Assembly (NCBI RefSeq): GCF_001189845.1
Contig: NZ_LFLZ01000018.1
Location: 1-64,000 of the forward strand
Origin: Bradyrhizobium tropiciagri
Lineage (GTDB): Bacteria > Pseudomonadota > Alphaproteobacteria > Rhizobiales > Xanthobacteraceae
Reading direction: 5' to 3'
DNA length: 64,000 nt
The notes under the pieces were generated by a model that saw nothing but the letters and a program-made list of their open reading frames with translations, did not search any database and was not told where the DNA came from. The position numbers and the translations under genes were made by a program. This document shows, in pieces, positions 55,683-62,880 of this stretch (the stretch's first letter is position 1; each line of letters begins with the position of its first letter).

Positions 55683-55966
55683 GCTCAGGCAGGCATCCAG
55701 CGCGACGGCGCCCGAAGCCGCGCGTTTCTCTATGCCACCGCTTGGCGCATGGCGGCGGACGGTGATTGTCTGCGCGAGATTTCGATGTTGAAGGCTATCT
55801 GTGGCGAGCTCGTCAACGAGGTCGTGTATGCGTGCGTGCAGTTTCACGGCGCCATGGGCGTCATGCGGGAGAGCCCGATTGAGCGCATAGCGCGCGACGC
55901 TCGCATCCTGTCCATCGCCGGCGGCGCGACGGAGGTATGCTGGAGGTGGTCGCGTCGATGTCTTGA
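55683..55966 (+). pseudogene. Acyl-CoA dehydrogenase C-terminal remnant
   Basis: The + frame reads REISMLKAICGELVNEVVYA, CVQFHGAMGVMRESPIERIA and RDARILSIAGGATEV, the conserved C-terminal helix and FAD/CoA region of acyl-CoA dehydrogenases. The expected ending, MLEVVASMS then stop at 55966, is reached only after a one-base frame shift near 55936. An in-frame stop at 55680 precedes the fragment. A decayed gene; the rest of the ~380-residue enzyme is missing, though weak similarity may reach into 55450-55680. Confidence 0.65.
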
Positions 55967-56164
55967 GCCCGATGCGAGAGCGGCAAACTCAAGGATATCA
56001 AGAAGCGGATTCGATGGTTGGCGATGGCACGCGAAGCCAGCCGGGCGTTTCATGCATGTCCAGAGCAAGCACAATACGAATGCTGTGGCTGTTTCGTTCT
56101 CGTTCCTGAACCCATCAAATCTTGGGCCGCGCCGATAACCCGCCTCCATCAGGCTTGCGGAAGG

Positions 56165-56470
56165 CTAGACACGCGTGCGGCGGGTCGAGGCGCCAGTTGC
56201 ACCAATGTAGCGCCGATACTGGTCCCCGCTTTGACACGAAGCGTCGCTGAGCCACCGACCAATTTCTCTGGATCCGACGACCCGTTTCGGCTGGTGGGGG
56301 TTGATCGTTCCGGCTGAAAGGCTTTTGATTCGATGGTCCTCCGCCAGCGCTCTTGTGAATTGTTTTGCATCCTGTTCGGATCTGAAAGTCGCAGTCCTTC
56401 GCGCTTGCCTATCGGGCGGAGCGTCGCGCTGATCGATGAACGAAACGTACCAGATGTGATCTGGCGTCAT
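56165..56470 (-). CDS. Hypothetical protein (101 aa)
   Basis: From ATG 56470: MTPDHIWYVSFIDQRDAPPD, TATFRSEQDAKQFTRALAED, then a basic Ser/Arg-rich tail. Similar short proteins are frequent in Bradyrhizobium. The C-terminal 25 residues look frameshift-like relative to the compact N-terminal part, so the 3' end may be altered. Function unknown. Confidence 0.55.
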   Translation of the reverse strand: MTPDHIWYVSFIDQRDAPPDRQARRTATFRSEQDAKQFTRALAEDHRIKSLSAGTINPHQPKRVVGSREIGRWLSDASCQSGDQYRRYIGATGASTRRTRV

Positions 56471-56639
56471 GCGGCCACCTCGGCGGTTGGGTTTCGGCGT
56501 AAACAAACTTTGCCAGCCTAAGTGAGCTGGCGGCTGGTCCGAGGATAAGAAAGGGAAAATACGACTTTCGGTTACTCAGTCTCTCGGATTTTTCTAAGTA
56601 CGCCTTCTGAGCATCAGCCTGCTGACAGCCGATATCGCA

Positions 56640-56725
56640 GCCTCGGCGTCCCGTTGCTTCGACGATTGACAGGCAATTATTACATGTATAAAAATATGCA
56701 AATTCATATAATATGAGATGCCCGA
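56640..56725 (+). promoter_or_regulatory. A+T-rich putative promoter/operator before the dioxygenase operon
   Basis: A conspicuous A+T-rich block (56665-56715) contains TACATGTA and an ATATG/CATAT inverted pair spaced by six bases, set in otherwise G+C-rich DNA just before the reductase ATG. A plausible binding region for one of the MarR regulators at the far end of the cluster. Confidence 0.45.
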
Positions 56726-57675
56726 ATGGACGCGCATCCGCTCAAGCTCAGAGTGCAGTCGGTCGTTGCGGAGACGCCAGTCATTCGCAGCGTTGTGTTC
56801 GGTGTGGAGGGCGGTGCCGTGCCGGACTGGCAAGCGGGCGCGCATATTCGCGTGCTGCTGCCGGGCGGAGGCGACCGGCCGTATTCCCTGATGGCGTTGC
56901 CGGATCTGCCCGAAGGCACGGTTGCGCTGGGGGTGCTGCGCGAGCAGACGTCGACCGGCGGTTCGCAGTTCATGCATGCCCTTCAGGTCGGCGACGTCAT
57001 CCGGGCGAGCACTCCGGTCAACAATTTCGGTCTTCACGAGGGCGCCGCGCCGGCGTTGCTGTTTGCCGGCGGCATCGGCGTTACGCCGATCTTGTCGATG
57101 GCGGCCGAGCTGAACGCGCAGGGAACGCAGTATCGCCTGCATTATGCCGGGCGAATGCCGGGGCTGCTGGCGTTCCTGCCGCAGTTGCAGACAATCTGTT
57201 CGGAGGGTTTGGCGGTTCATTACGACAGCGATGAATCCCGCCTCGATATCGCAGCAGTGCTTGGCGAGGCACCCGCAGGCGCTCACGTCTATGTCTGCGG
57301 GCCTGCCGGCATGATTGACGCGGTGAAGGCGGGGGCGCTCGCCAGGGGCATCCCGGCAGACCGCATCCATTTCGAGCTGTTCAAGGCGGAGCAGCCGGGT
57401 GCGCCGAACAAGCCGTTCGAGGTCGAGCTCAAATCGACCGGGCAAGTCATCACGTCGCGACCGATCAGAGCATCATCCAGGCGCTGGAAGCGGCGGGGCT
57501 CGACGTGCTGTACGACTGTCAGCGCGGCGACTGCGGCATCTGCCAGTGCGGCGTGATCGCAGGCGTGCCCGATCATCGTGACGTCATTCTCGGCGATGAG
57601 GAGAGGGCGTCCAACAAGGTCATGCAGATTTGCGTGTCGCGTGCGAAATCGGAGCGGCTGGTGTTGGATCTCTGA
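56726..57675 (+). pseudogene. PDR/VanB-type ferredoxin reductase, frameshifted near 57454
   Basis: The intact product would be ~316 residues. FAD/FMN domain: DWQAGAHIRVLLPGGGDRPYSLM. NAD domain: LLFAGGIGVTPILSMA and HVYVCGPAGMIDAVKAG. After FEVELKSTGQVIT the frame should continue into the 2Fe-2S domain (VLYDCQRGDCGICQCG, VMQICVSRAKSER, ending at 57675), but that part lies in another frame. A single lost G near 57454 explains it. The family passes electrons from NAD(P)H to Rieske oxygenases, here the alpha/beta genes 18 bp downstream. As read, the iron-sulfur domain is lost, so the gene is inactive or the base call is wrong. Confidence 0.8.
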
Positions 57676-57693
57676 GCGGAGGCAAGAGGCGCC

Positions 57694-59034
57694 ATGGTGA
57701 AATACGGAAACAATCCCCGCGCGATCGGCGGGTTGGTGCGCGACGCCGAGGTGCATCGCGACGTCTATGTCGATCCCGAGATCTTCGATCTCGAGATGGA
57801 GCATCTGTTTCCCAATAGTTGGATCTATGTCGGGCATGCCAGCCAGTTGGCGAAGGCCGGCGATTTCATCACCGCCAATATCGGCCGGCAGCCGGTGGTG
57901 GCGAGCCGCCACACCGACGGCTCGATCCACCTGTTCTACAATCGCTGTCCGCACAAGGGCGTCAAGATCGCCTCCGAGCCGTGCGGTAACACCGGAAAGT
58001 TCTTCCGCTGTCCCTATCATGCCTGGTCGTTCAAGACCGACGGCTCGCTGCTGGCGATCCCGCTGAAGAAGGGCTACGAGGGAACCGGATTTACCGACAG
58101 CCCGGCGAGCGACGGGCTATCGCGGATCAGGAATGTCGTCGTCTACCGGGATTTCATCTTCGCGCGGCTGAGCGAAACCGGCGTCGCTTTCGAAGATTAT
58201 TTCGGCGAAAGCCTCTCGACCATCGACAACATGGTCGACCGCTCGCCGGAGGGGAAGCTCGCCGTCGTGGCCACGCCGATCCGCTACATGCACACCTGCA
58301 ATTGGAAGATGCTGGTCGAGAACCAGACCGACACCTGCCATCCGATGGTGGCGCATGAGAGCTCGGCCGGCACCGCTATCAAGGTCTGGCAGCGCGAGCA
58401 GGGCGACTCCAAGGAAACGCCGATGGCGGTGCAGCTCTATGGACCGTTCATGAGCCCGTACGAGTTCTACGAGCAGAGCGGCATCCGGATCTGGCCGAAC
58501 GGCCATGGCCATACCGGCGTCGCCAATTCCATCCATTCGAACTATTCGGATATCGAGGGCTATCTCGGCCAGATGGTCGCCGCCTATGGCGAGAAGCGGG
58601 CCCACGAGATCCTCGGCGAAGTCCGGCACAACACGGTCTATTTCCCGAACATCATGGTCAAGGGCGCGGTGCAGATCTTGCGCAATTTCATCCCGATCGC
58701 GGTGGACCGAACGCTGGTGGAAAGCTGGGTCTATCGTCTGGTCGGCGCGCCCGACAAGCTCTACGAGCGGGCGCTGATGTACAATCGCTTCATCAACGCG
58801 CCGACCTCGATCGTCGGGCACGACGATCTCGAAATGTATGAGCGGGCGCAGGAAGGGTTGAAAACGAACGGCAATCAGTGGGTCAATCTGCGCCGGCTCT
58901 ACGAGAGCGGCGAGGAGCCTGACGTCACCGCTGTCATCAACGGCACGTCGGAGCGCCAGATGCGGAACCAGTTTCATGCCTGGGCCAAATTCATGACCAT
59001 GGATATGGTCGAGCCGGTCGAGGCCGCGGAATGA
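57694..59034 (+). CDS. Rieske aromatic-ring-hydroxylating dioxygenase, alpha subunit
   Basis: 446 residues. The Rieske cluster ligands are NRCPHKGVKIAS and FFRCPYHAWSF (CxH...CxxH, about residues 86-109). The catalytic mononuclear iron site is ENQTDTCHPMVAHESS (DxxHxxxxH, about residue 210). Length and layout fit the oxygenase large subunit that makes cis-dihydrodiols or hydroxylates aromatic acids. It sits between reductase and beta-subunit genes and overlaps the latter by four bases. Substrate candidates: indole-3-acetate or a benzoate-like acid; this is inferred from neighbours. Confidence 0.92.
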   Translation: MVKYGNNPRAIGGLVRDAEVHRDVYVDPEIFDLEMEHLFPNSWIYVGHASQLAKAGDFITANIGRQPVVASRHTDGSIHLFYNRCPHKGVKIASEPCGNTGKFFRCPYHAWSFKTDGSLLAIPLKKGYEGTGFTDSPASDGLSRIRNVVVYRDFIFARLSETGVAFEDYFGESLSTIDNMVDRSPEGKLAVVATPIRYMHTCNWKMLVENQTDTCHPMVAHESSAGTAIKVWQREQGDSKETPMAVQLYGPFMSPYEFYEQSGIRIWPNGHGHTGVANSIHSNYSDIEGYLGQMVAAYGEKRAHEILGEVRHNTVYFPNIMVKGAVQILRNFIPIAVDRTLVESWVYRLVGAPDKLYERALMYNRFINAPTSIVGHDDLEMYERAQEGLKTNGNQWVNLRRLYESGEEPDVTAVINGTSERQMRNQFHAWAKFMTMDMVEPVEAAE

Positions 59035-59507
59035 TCAGCGAAAAAACCATCACCGATTTCGTCTATCGGGAAGCCGACCTGCTCGACACGATGCAGTGGC
59101 AGCCATGGCTTGACCTGTTTCACCCGGAGGGGCGCTACTGGATGCCGCTGGAATGGCAGCAGCAGGATCCGGTGCTGCAGCCGTCACTGATGTACGAAGA
59201 CCTGCTGCTGATGAAGGTGCGGATCGAGCGGCTGGCTGGTGAGCGCACTTTCAGCCAGAAGCCGAAGAGCCGCTGCCATCATTTGCTGCAGGCACCGCAG
59301 ATCGTCGCCTGCGATCCGGCGACCGGCATCTTCAAGGCGCGGACGTCTTTCATCTATACCGAGACGCGCGGCGACACGCTGGAGCGGTTCTCGGGATGGG
59401 CGTCGCACGATCTCGTCCAGGTCGGCGACGGCCTCAAGATCAAGCTCAAGCGCATCGATCTCGTGAATTTCGACGCGCCGTTCGGCAATATCCAGCTCTT
59501 CATGTGA
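59031..59507 (+). CDS. Aromatic-ring-hydroxylating dioxygenase, beta subunit
   Basis: 158 residues of the cone-shaped SnoaL-like beta-subunit fold: FVYREADLLDTMQWQPWLDL, GRYWMPLEWQQQDPVLQPS and DLLLMKVRIERL are typical, as is the terminal IDLVNFDAPFGNIQLFM. It stabilises the alpha3beta3 oxygenase. The ATG overlaps the alpha stop (ATGA). Confidence 0.92.
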   Translation: MISEKTITDFVYREADLLDTMQWQPWLDLFHPEGRYWMPLEWQQQDPVLQPSLMYEDLLLMKVRIERLAGERTFSQKPKSRCHHLLQAPQIVACDPATGIFKARTSFIYTETRGDTLERFSGWASHDLVQVGDGLKIKLKRIDLVNFDAPFGNIQLFM

Positions 59508-59514
59508 GTGCGCC

Positions 59515-61131
59515 TTGACCACAGCGACCACAGTCTATGCCCGCTTCCGCGACACCGCGCTCCGCCGGGGGGAAGCCGGCTTTCTCAACGTGCTGCCCGA
59601 GACCGCCGAGATCTACGGCATCGCCGCCGGGGAGATCTCGTACCGCGCCATGCTGGAGCGGGTGGAGCGCTGGCGCGCGGCGTTTGCGAGCCGCGGCTAT
59701 GGCCAAGGCCATCGGGTCGGGCTCTTGCTGCAGAACAGGCCGGTCTTCCTCGAGCTGTGGTTCGCGCTGAACGCGCTCGGTGTCTCCGTGGTGCCGATCA
59801 ACCCGGATCTGCGGGTCAGCGAGCTCGAATACATCATCGCGCATTCCGAGATGAACGCCGCCTTCGTGCTCGCCAAGCGGCGCGATGAGGTCGAGACGGC
59901 GGCGCGCCAGGCCGGCCGGCCGATTCCGGTGGCAACCGAGGGCGACGATGTTCCAGCCCCGTTCGGCGGCGCGCGACCGGCGAGCGCCGGCGACGGTGCG
60001 AGCGAATGCGCGCTGCTCTATACGTCGGGGACGACCGGCCAGCCCAAGGGCTGCGTGCTGACTAACACCTATTTCCTGTATTCCGGAGACTGGTATCGCG
60101 ACGTCGGCGGGTTGATCGATCTTAGCAGCGATGGCGAACGCATGATCACGCCGCTGCCGCTGTTCCACATGAACGCGATGGCGGTGTCGCTGATGGCGAT
60201 GATGTCGGTCGGCGGCAGCCTGACCATGCTCGATCGCTTCCACCCGCGCAGCTGGTGGACGTCGGTGCGCGACAGCCGCGCGACCTGCCTGCATTATCTC
60301 GGCGTGATGCCCTCGATGCTGATGAGCGCGCCGCCGTCGGATGAGGATCGTGCACACAGCGTGCGGTTTGGCTTCGGCGCCGGCGTCGACAAGCTGCTGC
60401 ACGCGCCGTTCGAGGAGCGCTTCGGCTTTCCGCTGCTCGAGGCCTGGGCGATGACCGAGACCGGAAGCGGCGGCGTGATCGCGGCCAATGTCGAGCCGCG
60501 CAAGGTCGGCACCAGCTGTTTCGGCCGTCCGGCGCCCGAGGTCGAGGTTCGGATCGTCGACGACGGCGGCAACGACGCGCCGGTGGGCGTGCCGGGCGAG
60601 CTGCTGGTGCGGCGGGCGGGCGATGACCCTCGCTACGGCTTCTTCAAGGAGTACCTGAAGAACCCGGAAGCGACCGCCGAGGCCTGGAAGGACGGCTGGC
60701 TCCATACCGGAGATATCGTGGCGCGCGATGTCGATGGCGATCTTCATTTCGTCGATCGCAAGAAGAACGTGATCCGCCGCTCCGGCGAGAACATCGCCGC
60801 GGTCGAGGTCGAGTCCGTCCTCAATCGCCATCCCGCGATCCGGCAGGCCGCGGTCGCGGCGACGCCCGACCGGGTGCGCGGCGACGAGGTCGCGGCCGTC
60901 ATCATCGCGGAGCAGCCGGGCGCGGATCGCGCGCTCGCCGAGGACATCGTGCGCTGGAGCCTGGAGCAGATGGCCTATTACAAGGCACCAGGCTGGATCT
61001 GCTTCGTCGAAAAGCTGCCGCTGACCGCGACCGAGAAGATCCAGCGCGCCGGCTTGAAGGATTTCGTCGCGAAGCTGATGGGTGATGGCGCGTTCTTCGA
61101 CCTTCGCGATCTCAAGCGGCGGCAGGAGTGA
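59515..61131 (+). CDS. AMP-forming acyl/aryl-CoA ligase
   Basis: 538 residues from TTG 59515, eight bases after the beta-subunit stop. The adenylation motifs are LLYTSGTTGQPKGCVL (P-loop), LEAWAMTETGSG, LHTGDIVARDVDGDLHFVDR and the C-terminal catalytic lysine region PLTATEKIQRAGLKD. It activates a carboxylic acid as its CoA thioester. Beside a ring dioxygenase it may act on an aromatic acid or its breakdown product. Close relatives are annotated crotonobetaine/carnitine-CoA-ligase-like, so the name does not fix the substrate. Confidence 0.88.
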   Translation: MTTATTVYARFRDTALRRGEAGFLNVLPETAEIYGIAAGEISYRAMLERVERWRAAFASRGYGQGHRVGLLLQNRPVFLELWFALNALGVSVVPINPDLRVSELEYIIAHSEMNAAFVLAKRRDEVETAARQAGRPIPVATEGDDVPAPFGGARPASAGDGASECALLYTSGTTGQPKGCVLTNTYFLYSGDWYRDVGGLIDLSSDGERMITPLPLFHMNAMAVSLMAMMSVGGSLTMLDRFHPRSWWTSVRDSRATCLHYLGVMPSMLMSAPPSDEDRAHSVRFGFGAGVDKLLHAPFEERFGFPLLEAWAMTETGSGGVIAANVEPRKVGTSCFGRPAPEVEVRIVDDGGNDAPVGVPGELLVRRAGDDPRYGFFKEYLKNPEATAEAWKDGWLHTGDIVARDVDGDLHFVDRKKNVIRRSGENIAAVEVESVLNRHPAIRQAAVAATPDRVRGDEVAAVIIAEQPGADRALAEDIVRWSLEQMAYYKAPGWICFVEKLPLTATEKIQRAGLKDFVAKLMGDGAFFDLRDLKRRQE

Positions 61132-61151
61132 CAATTGGCAGGGAGCCAATC

Positions 61152-61880
61152 ATGAGCCAGATCCGCACCACACTCATCACCGGAGGCAATTCCGGGATCG
61201 GCGAGGCATTGGCGAAGCAGCTCGTTGGCCAAGGACAGCGGGTCGTCTCGGTCGGGCTGGAGAAGCCGGTGTGGACGCACGAGCTGCTCACCGCCTATCG
61301 CGCTGACCTGACCAGCCTGGCGGAGACGCGGGCGATTGCCGAGGAGATCTGCCGCGATCACGCGGTCGATTGCCTCGTGCACAATGCCGGCATGATCCTG
61401 CCGAACCTGCTGCGCGATGCGAAGCCGGAGGACATCCTGACGCTGGCGCAGCTGCATCTGGGCGCACCGATGCTGCTGACCCAGGCGGCGATGGAAGGGA
61501 TGCGCTCGCGGCGGTTCGGGCGGATCGTGTTCGTGAGCTCGCGCGCCGCCATGGGCGCGGCTACGCGCTCGGCCTATTCGGCGACCAAGGCCGGCGTGCA
61601 CGGCATGGCGCGGACCTGGGCGCTGGAGCTGGCATCGAGCGGGATCACGGTGAACGTCGTCGCGCCAGGCCCGATCCTGACCGACAATTTCTGGGGCATC
61701 ATCCCGAAAGGCTCTGAGCAGCAGGACAAGATGGCACGCAACGTGCCGGTCGGGCGGCTCGGCACCCGCGAGGACGTCGCGCACGCGATCAGCTTCTTCC
61801 TCGACGAGCGCTCCGACTTCGTCACCGGGCAGGTGCTCTATGTCTGCGGCGGCACCAGCCTCGTCGGGCTCGGTCCCTGA
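61152..61880 (+). CDS. Short-chain dehydrogenase/reductase
   Basis: 242 residues from ATG 61152 (GGGAG upstream). Cofactor motif TGGNSGIGEALAKQL, NAG motif CLVHNAGM, catalytic Ser in IVFVSSRAAMG and YSATK as the YxxxK pair, then VAPGPILTDNF and the C-terminal SDFVTGQVLYVCGGTS. Classical NAD(P)(H)-dependent SDR, probably oxidising a hydroxyl or dihydrodiol intermediate of the pathway. Last gene of the + strand operon, 20 bp from the convergent MarR gene. Confidence 0.9.
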   Translation: MSQIRTTLITGGNSGIGEALAKQLVGQGQRVVSVGLEKPVWTHELLTAYRADLTSLAETRAIAEEICRDHAVDCLVHNAGMILPNLLRDAKPEDILTLAQLHLGAPMLLTQAAMEGMRSRRFGRIVFVSSRAAMGAATRSAYSATKAGVHGMARTWALELASSGITVNVVAPGPILTDNFWGIIPKGSEQQDKMARNVPVGRLGTREDVAHAISFFLDERSDFVTGQVLYVCGGTSLVGLGP

Positions 61881-61900
61881 TCCAGCCAGATTAGGTCAGG

Positions 61901-62383
61901 TCAGATCTGGTTCTGGCGGATGTTCTCGACCATCTTGGCCAGCACCCGGGCGCACACCTCGATCTCGTCGGGCTCGATGCCGACGGTCAGGCGGTCGTAG
62001 TTGTTCTCCATGATCGGCCAGATCTTGCGCAGCAGGGCTTCGCCGTCCGGCGTCAATCCGACGACGCGGCGGCGCTGGTCTTCCTCCGCGATCTCGCGCT
62101 TGACGAGGCCCGATGTCACCATCGACTCGACCATGCGGCTCGCGGTCGACTGCTCGGTGACGGCCAGCACGGCGATCTCGTTGACGGTCAGGGTCTTGTA
62201 GATGAACAGCACCGACAGCGTCCGGAACACGACGTTGTTGATGTTGTGCTCGCTGAGATCGCGGTTCTGATCCAGGTTCCAGCGATTGGCGAGCCGGTTG
62301 AACAGGTAGGGAATGTAGCTTTGCAGCTGGTCCCGCGTCCGCGGTGGACCGGATTTCCATCTGCTCCTGGAGTCTTTGGCCAT
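61901..62383 (-). CDS. MarR-family transcriptional regulator
   Basis: 160 residues. The winged helix is visible as TLTVNEIAVLAVTEQSTASR and MVESMVTSGLVKREIAEEDQ, then RRRVVGLTPDGEALLRKI, the wing and dimer helix. The N-terminus is longer and basic. Its ATG shares one base with the TAA of the upstream MarR gene (TAATG), so both are co-translated. MarR regulators typically bind aromatic acids and repress the adjacent catabolic operon. Confidence 0.9.
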   Translation of the reverse strand: MAKDSRSRWKSGPPRTRDQLQSYIPYLFNRLANRWNLDQNRDLSEHNINNVVFRTLSVLFIYKTLTVNEIAVLAVTEQSTASRMVESMVTSGLVKREIAEEDQRRRVVGLTPDGEALLRKIWPIMENNYDRLTVGIEPDEIEVCARVLAKMVENIRQNQI

Positions 62384-62880
62384 TACTTCCTGCGACCCTG
62401 CTTCTTGCTTTCGCTGCCAAGTTTCGAGGAGAGGGACCGTAGCATCGACAGTGCCGTCTCCAGCTCCCGCGCGGGGATGCTTTCGAGCCGTTCGCTCAGA
62501 TGCTTCTTATGCACGTCGGCGGCCTTCCTGAACAGGGCCTCGCCCTTCGGCGTCAGGCGCACGATGAATGAGCGGCGATCCTCGCTCGACATCTCCTTGC
62601 TGATGAGGTCGTCGGCCAGCAGGCGCTGCACCAGGCCCGAGACGTTGCCGCCGGATACTTTCAGGTTCTGCGACAACTGTCCGAGCGCGAGGCCTTCTGG
62701 GTAACGATCGAGCTGCGCCAGCACGTCGAATTTTGCGAGCGACAAGCCGAACTCCGAGCTCAGCATGGAATTCAGCGACGCAAACAGCTCGCCATGCAGC
62801 GACAGCAGTTGCAGCCAAAGCCGGGTTTCGATCTGGCCGAAGACGGGAGCTGTGCTCTCCTTGAGGGCTGACGACGTCAT
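62383..62880 (-). CDS. MarR-family transcriptional regulator
   Basis: 165 residues: SLAKFDVLAQLDRYPEGLAL, GQLSQNLKVSGGNVSGLVQR and LLADDLISKEMSSEDRRSFI make a complete MarR winged helix; the dimer helices frame it. The ATG overlaps the stop of the upstream oxidoreductase gene by four bases (ATGA), and its own stop overlaps the next MarR gene. Not a recent duplicate: the two MarR proteins share only the general fold. Confidence 0.9.
   Translation of the reverse strand: MTSSALKESTAPVFGQIETRLWLQLLSLHGELFASLNSMLSSEFGLSLAKFDVLAQLDRYPEGLALGQLSQNLKVSGGNVSGLVQRLLADDLISKEMSSEDRRSFIVRLTPKGEALFRKAADVHKKHLSERLESIPARELETALSMLRSLSSKLGSESKKQGRRK

Noticed and set aside
59500..61149. 549-codon open frame on the minus strand
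   Set aside because: Exactly antisense to the acyl-CoA ligase; His/Arg-rich composition typical of a G+C-rich shadow frame.
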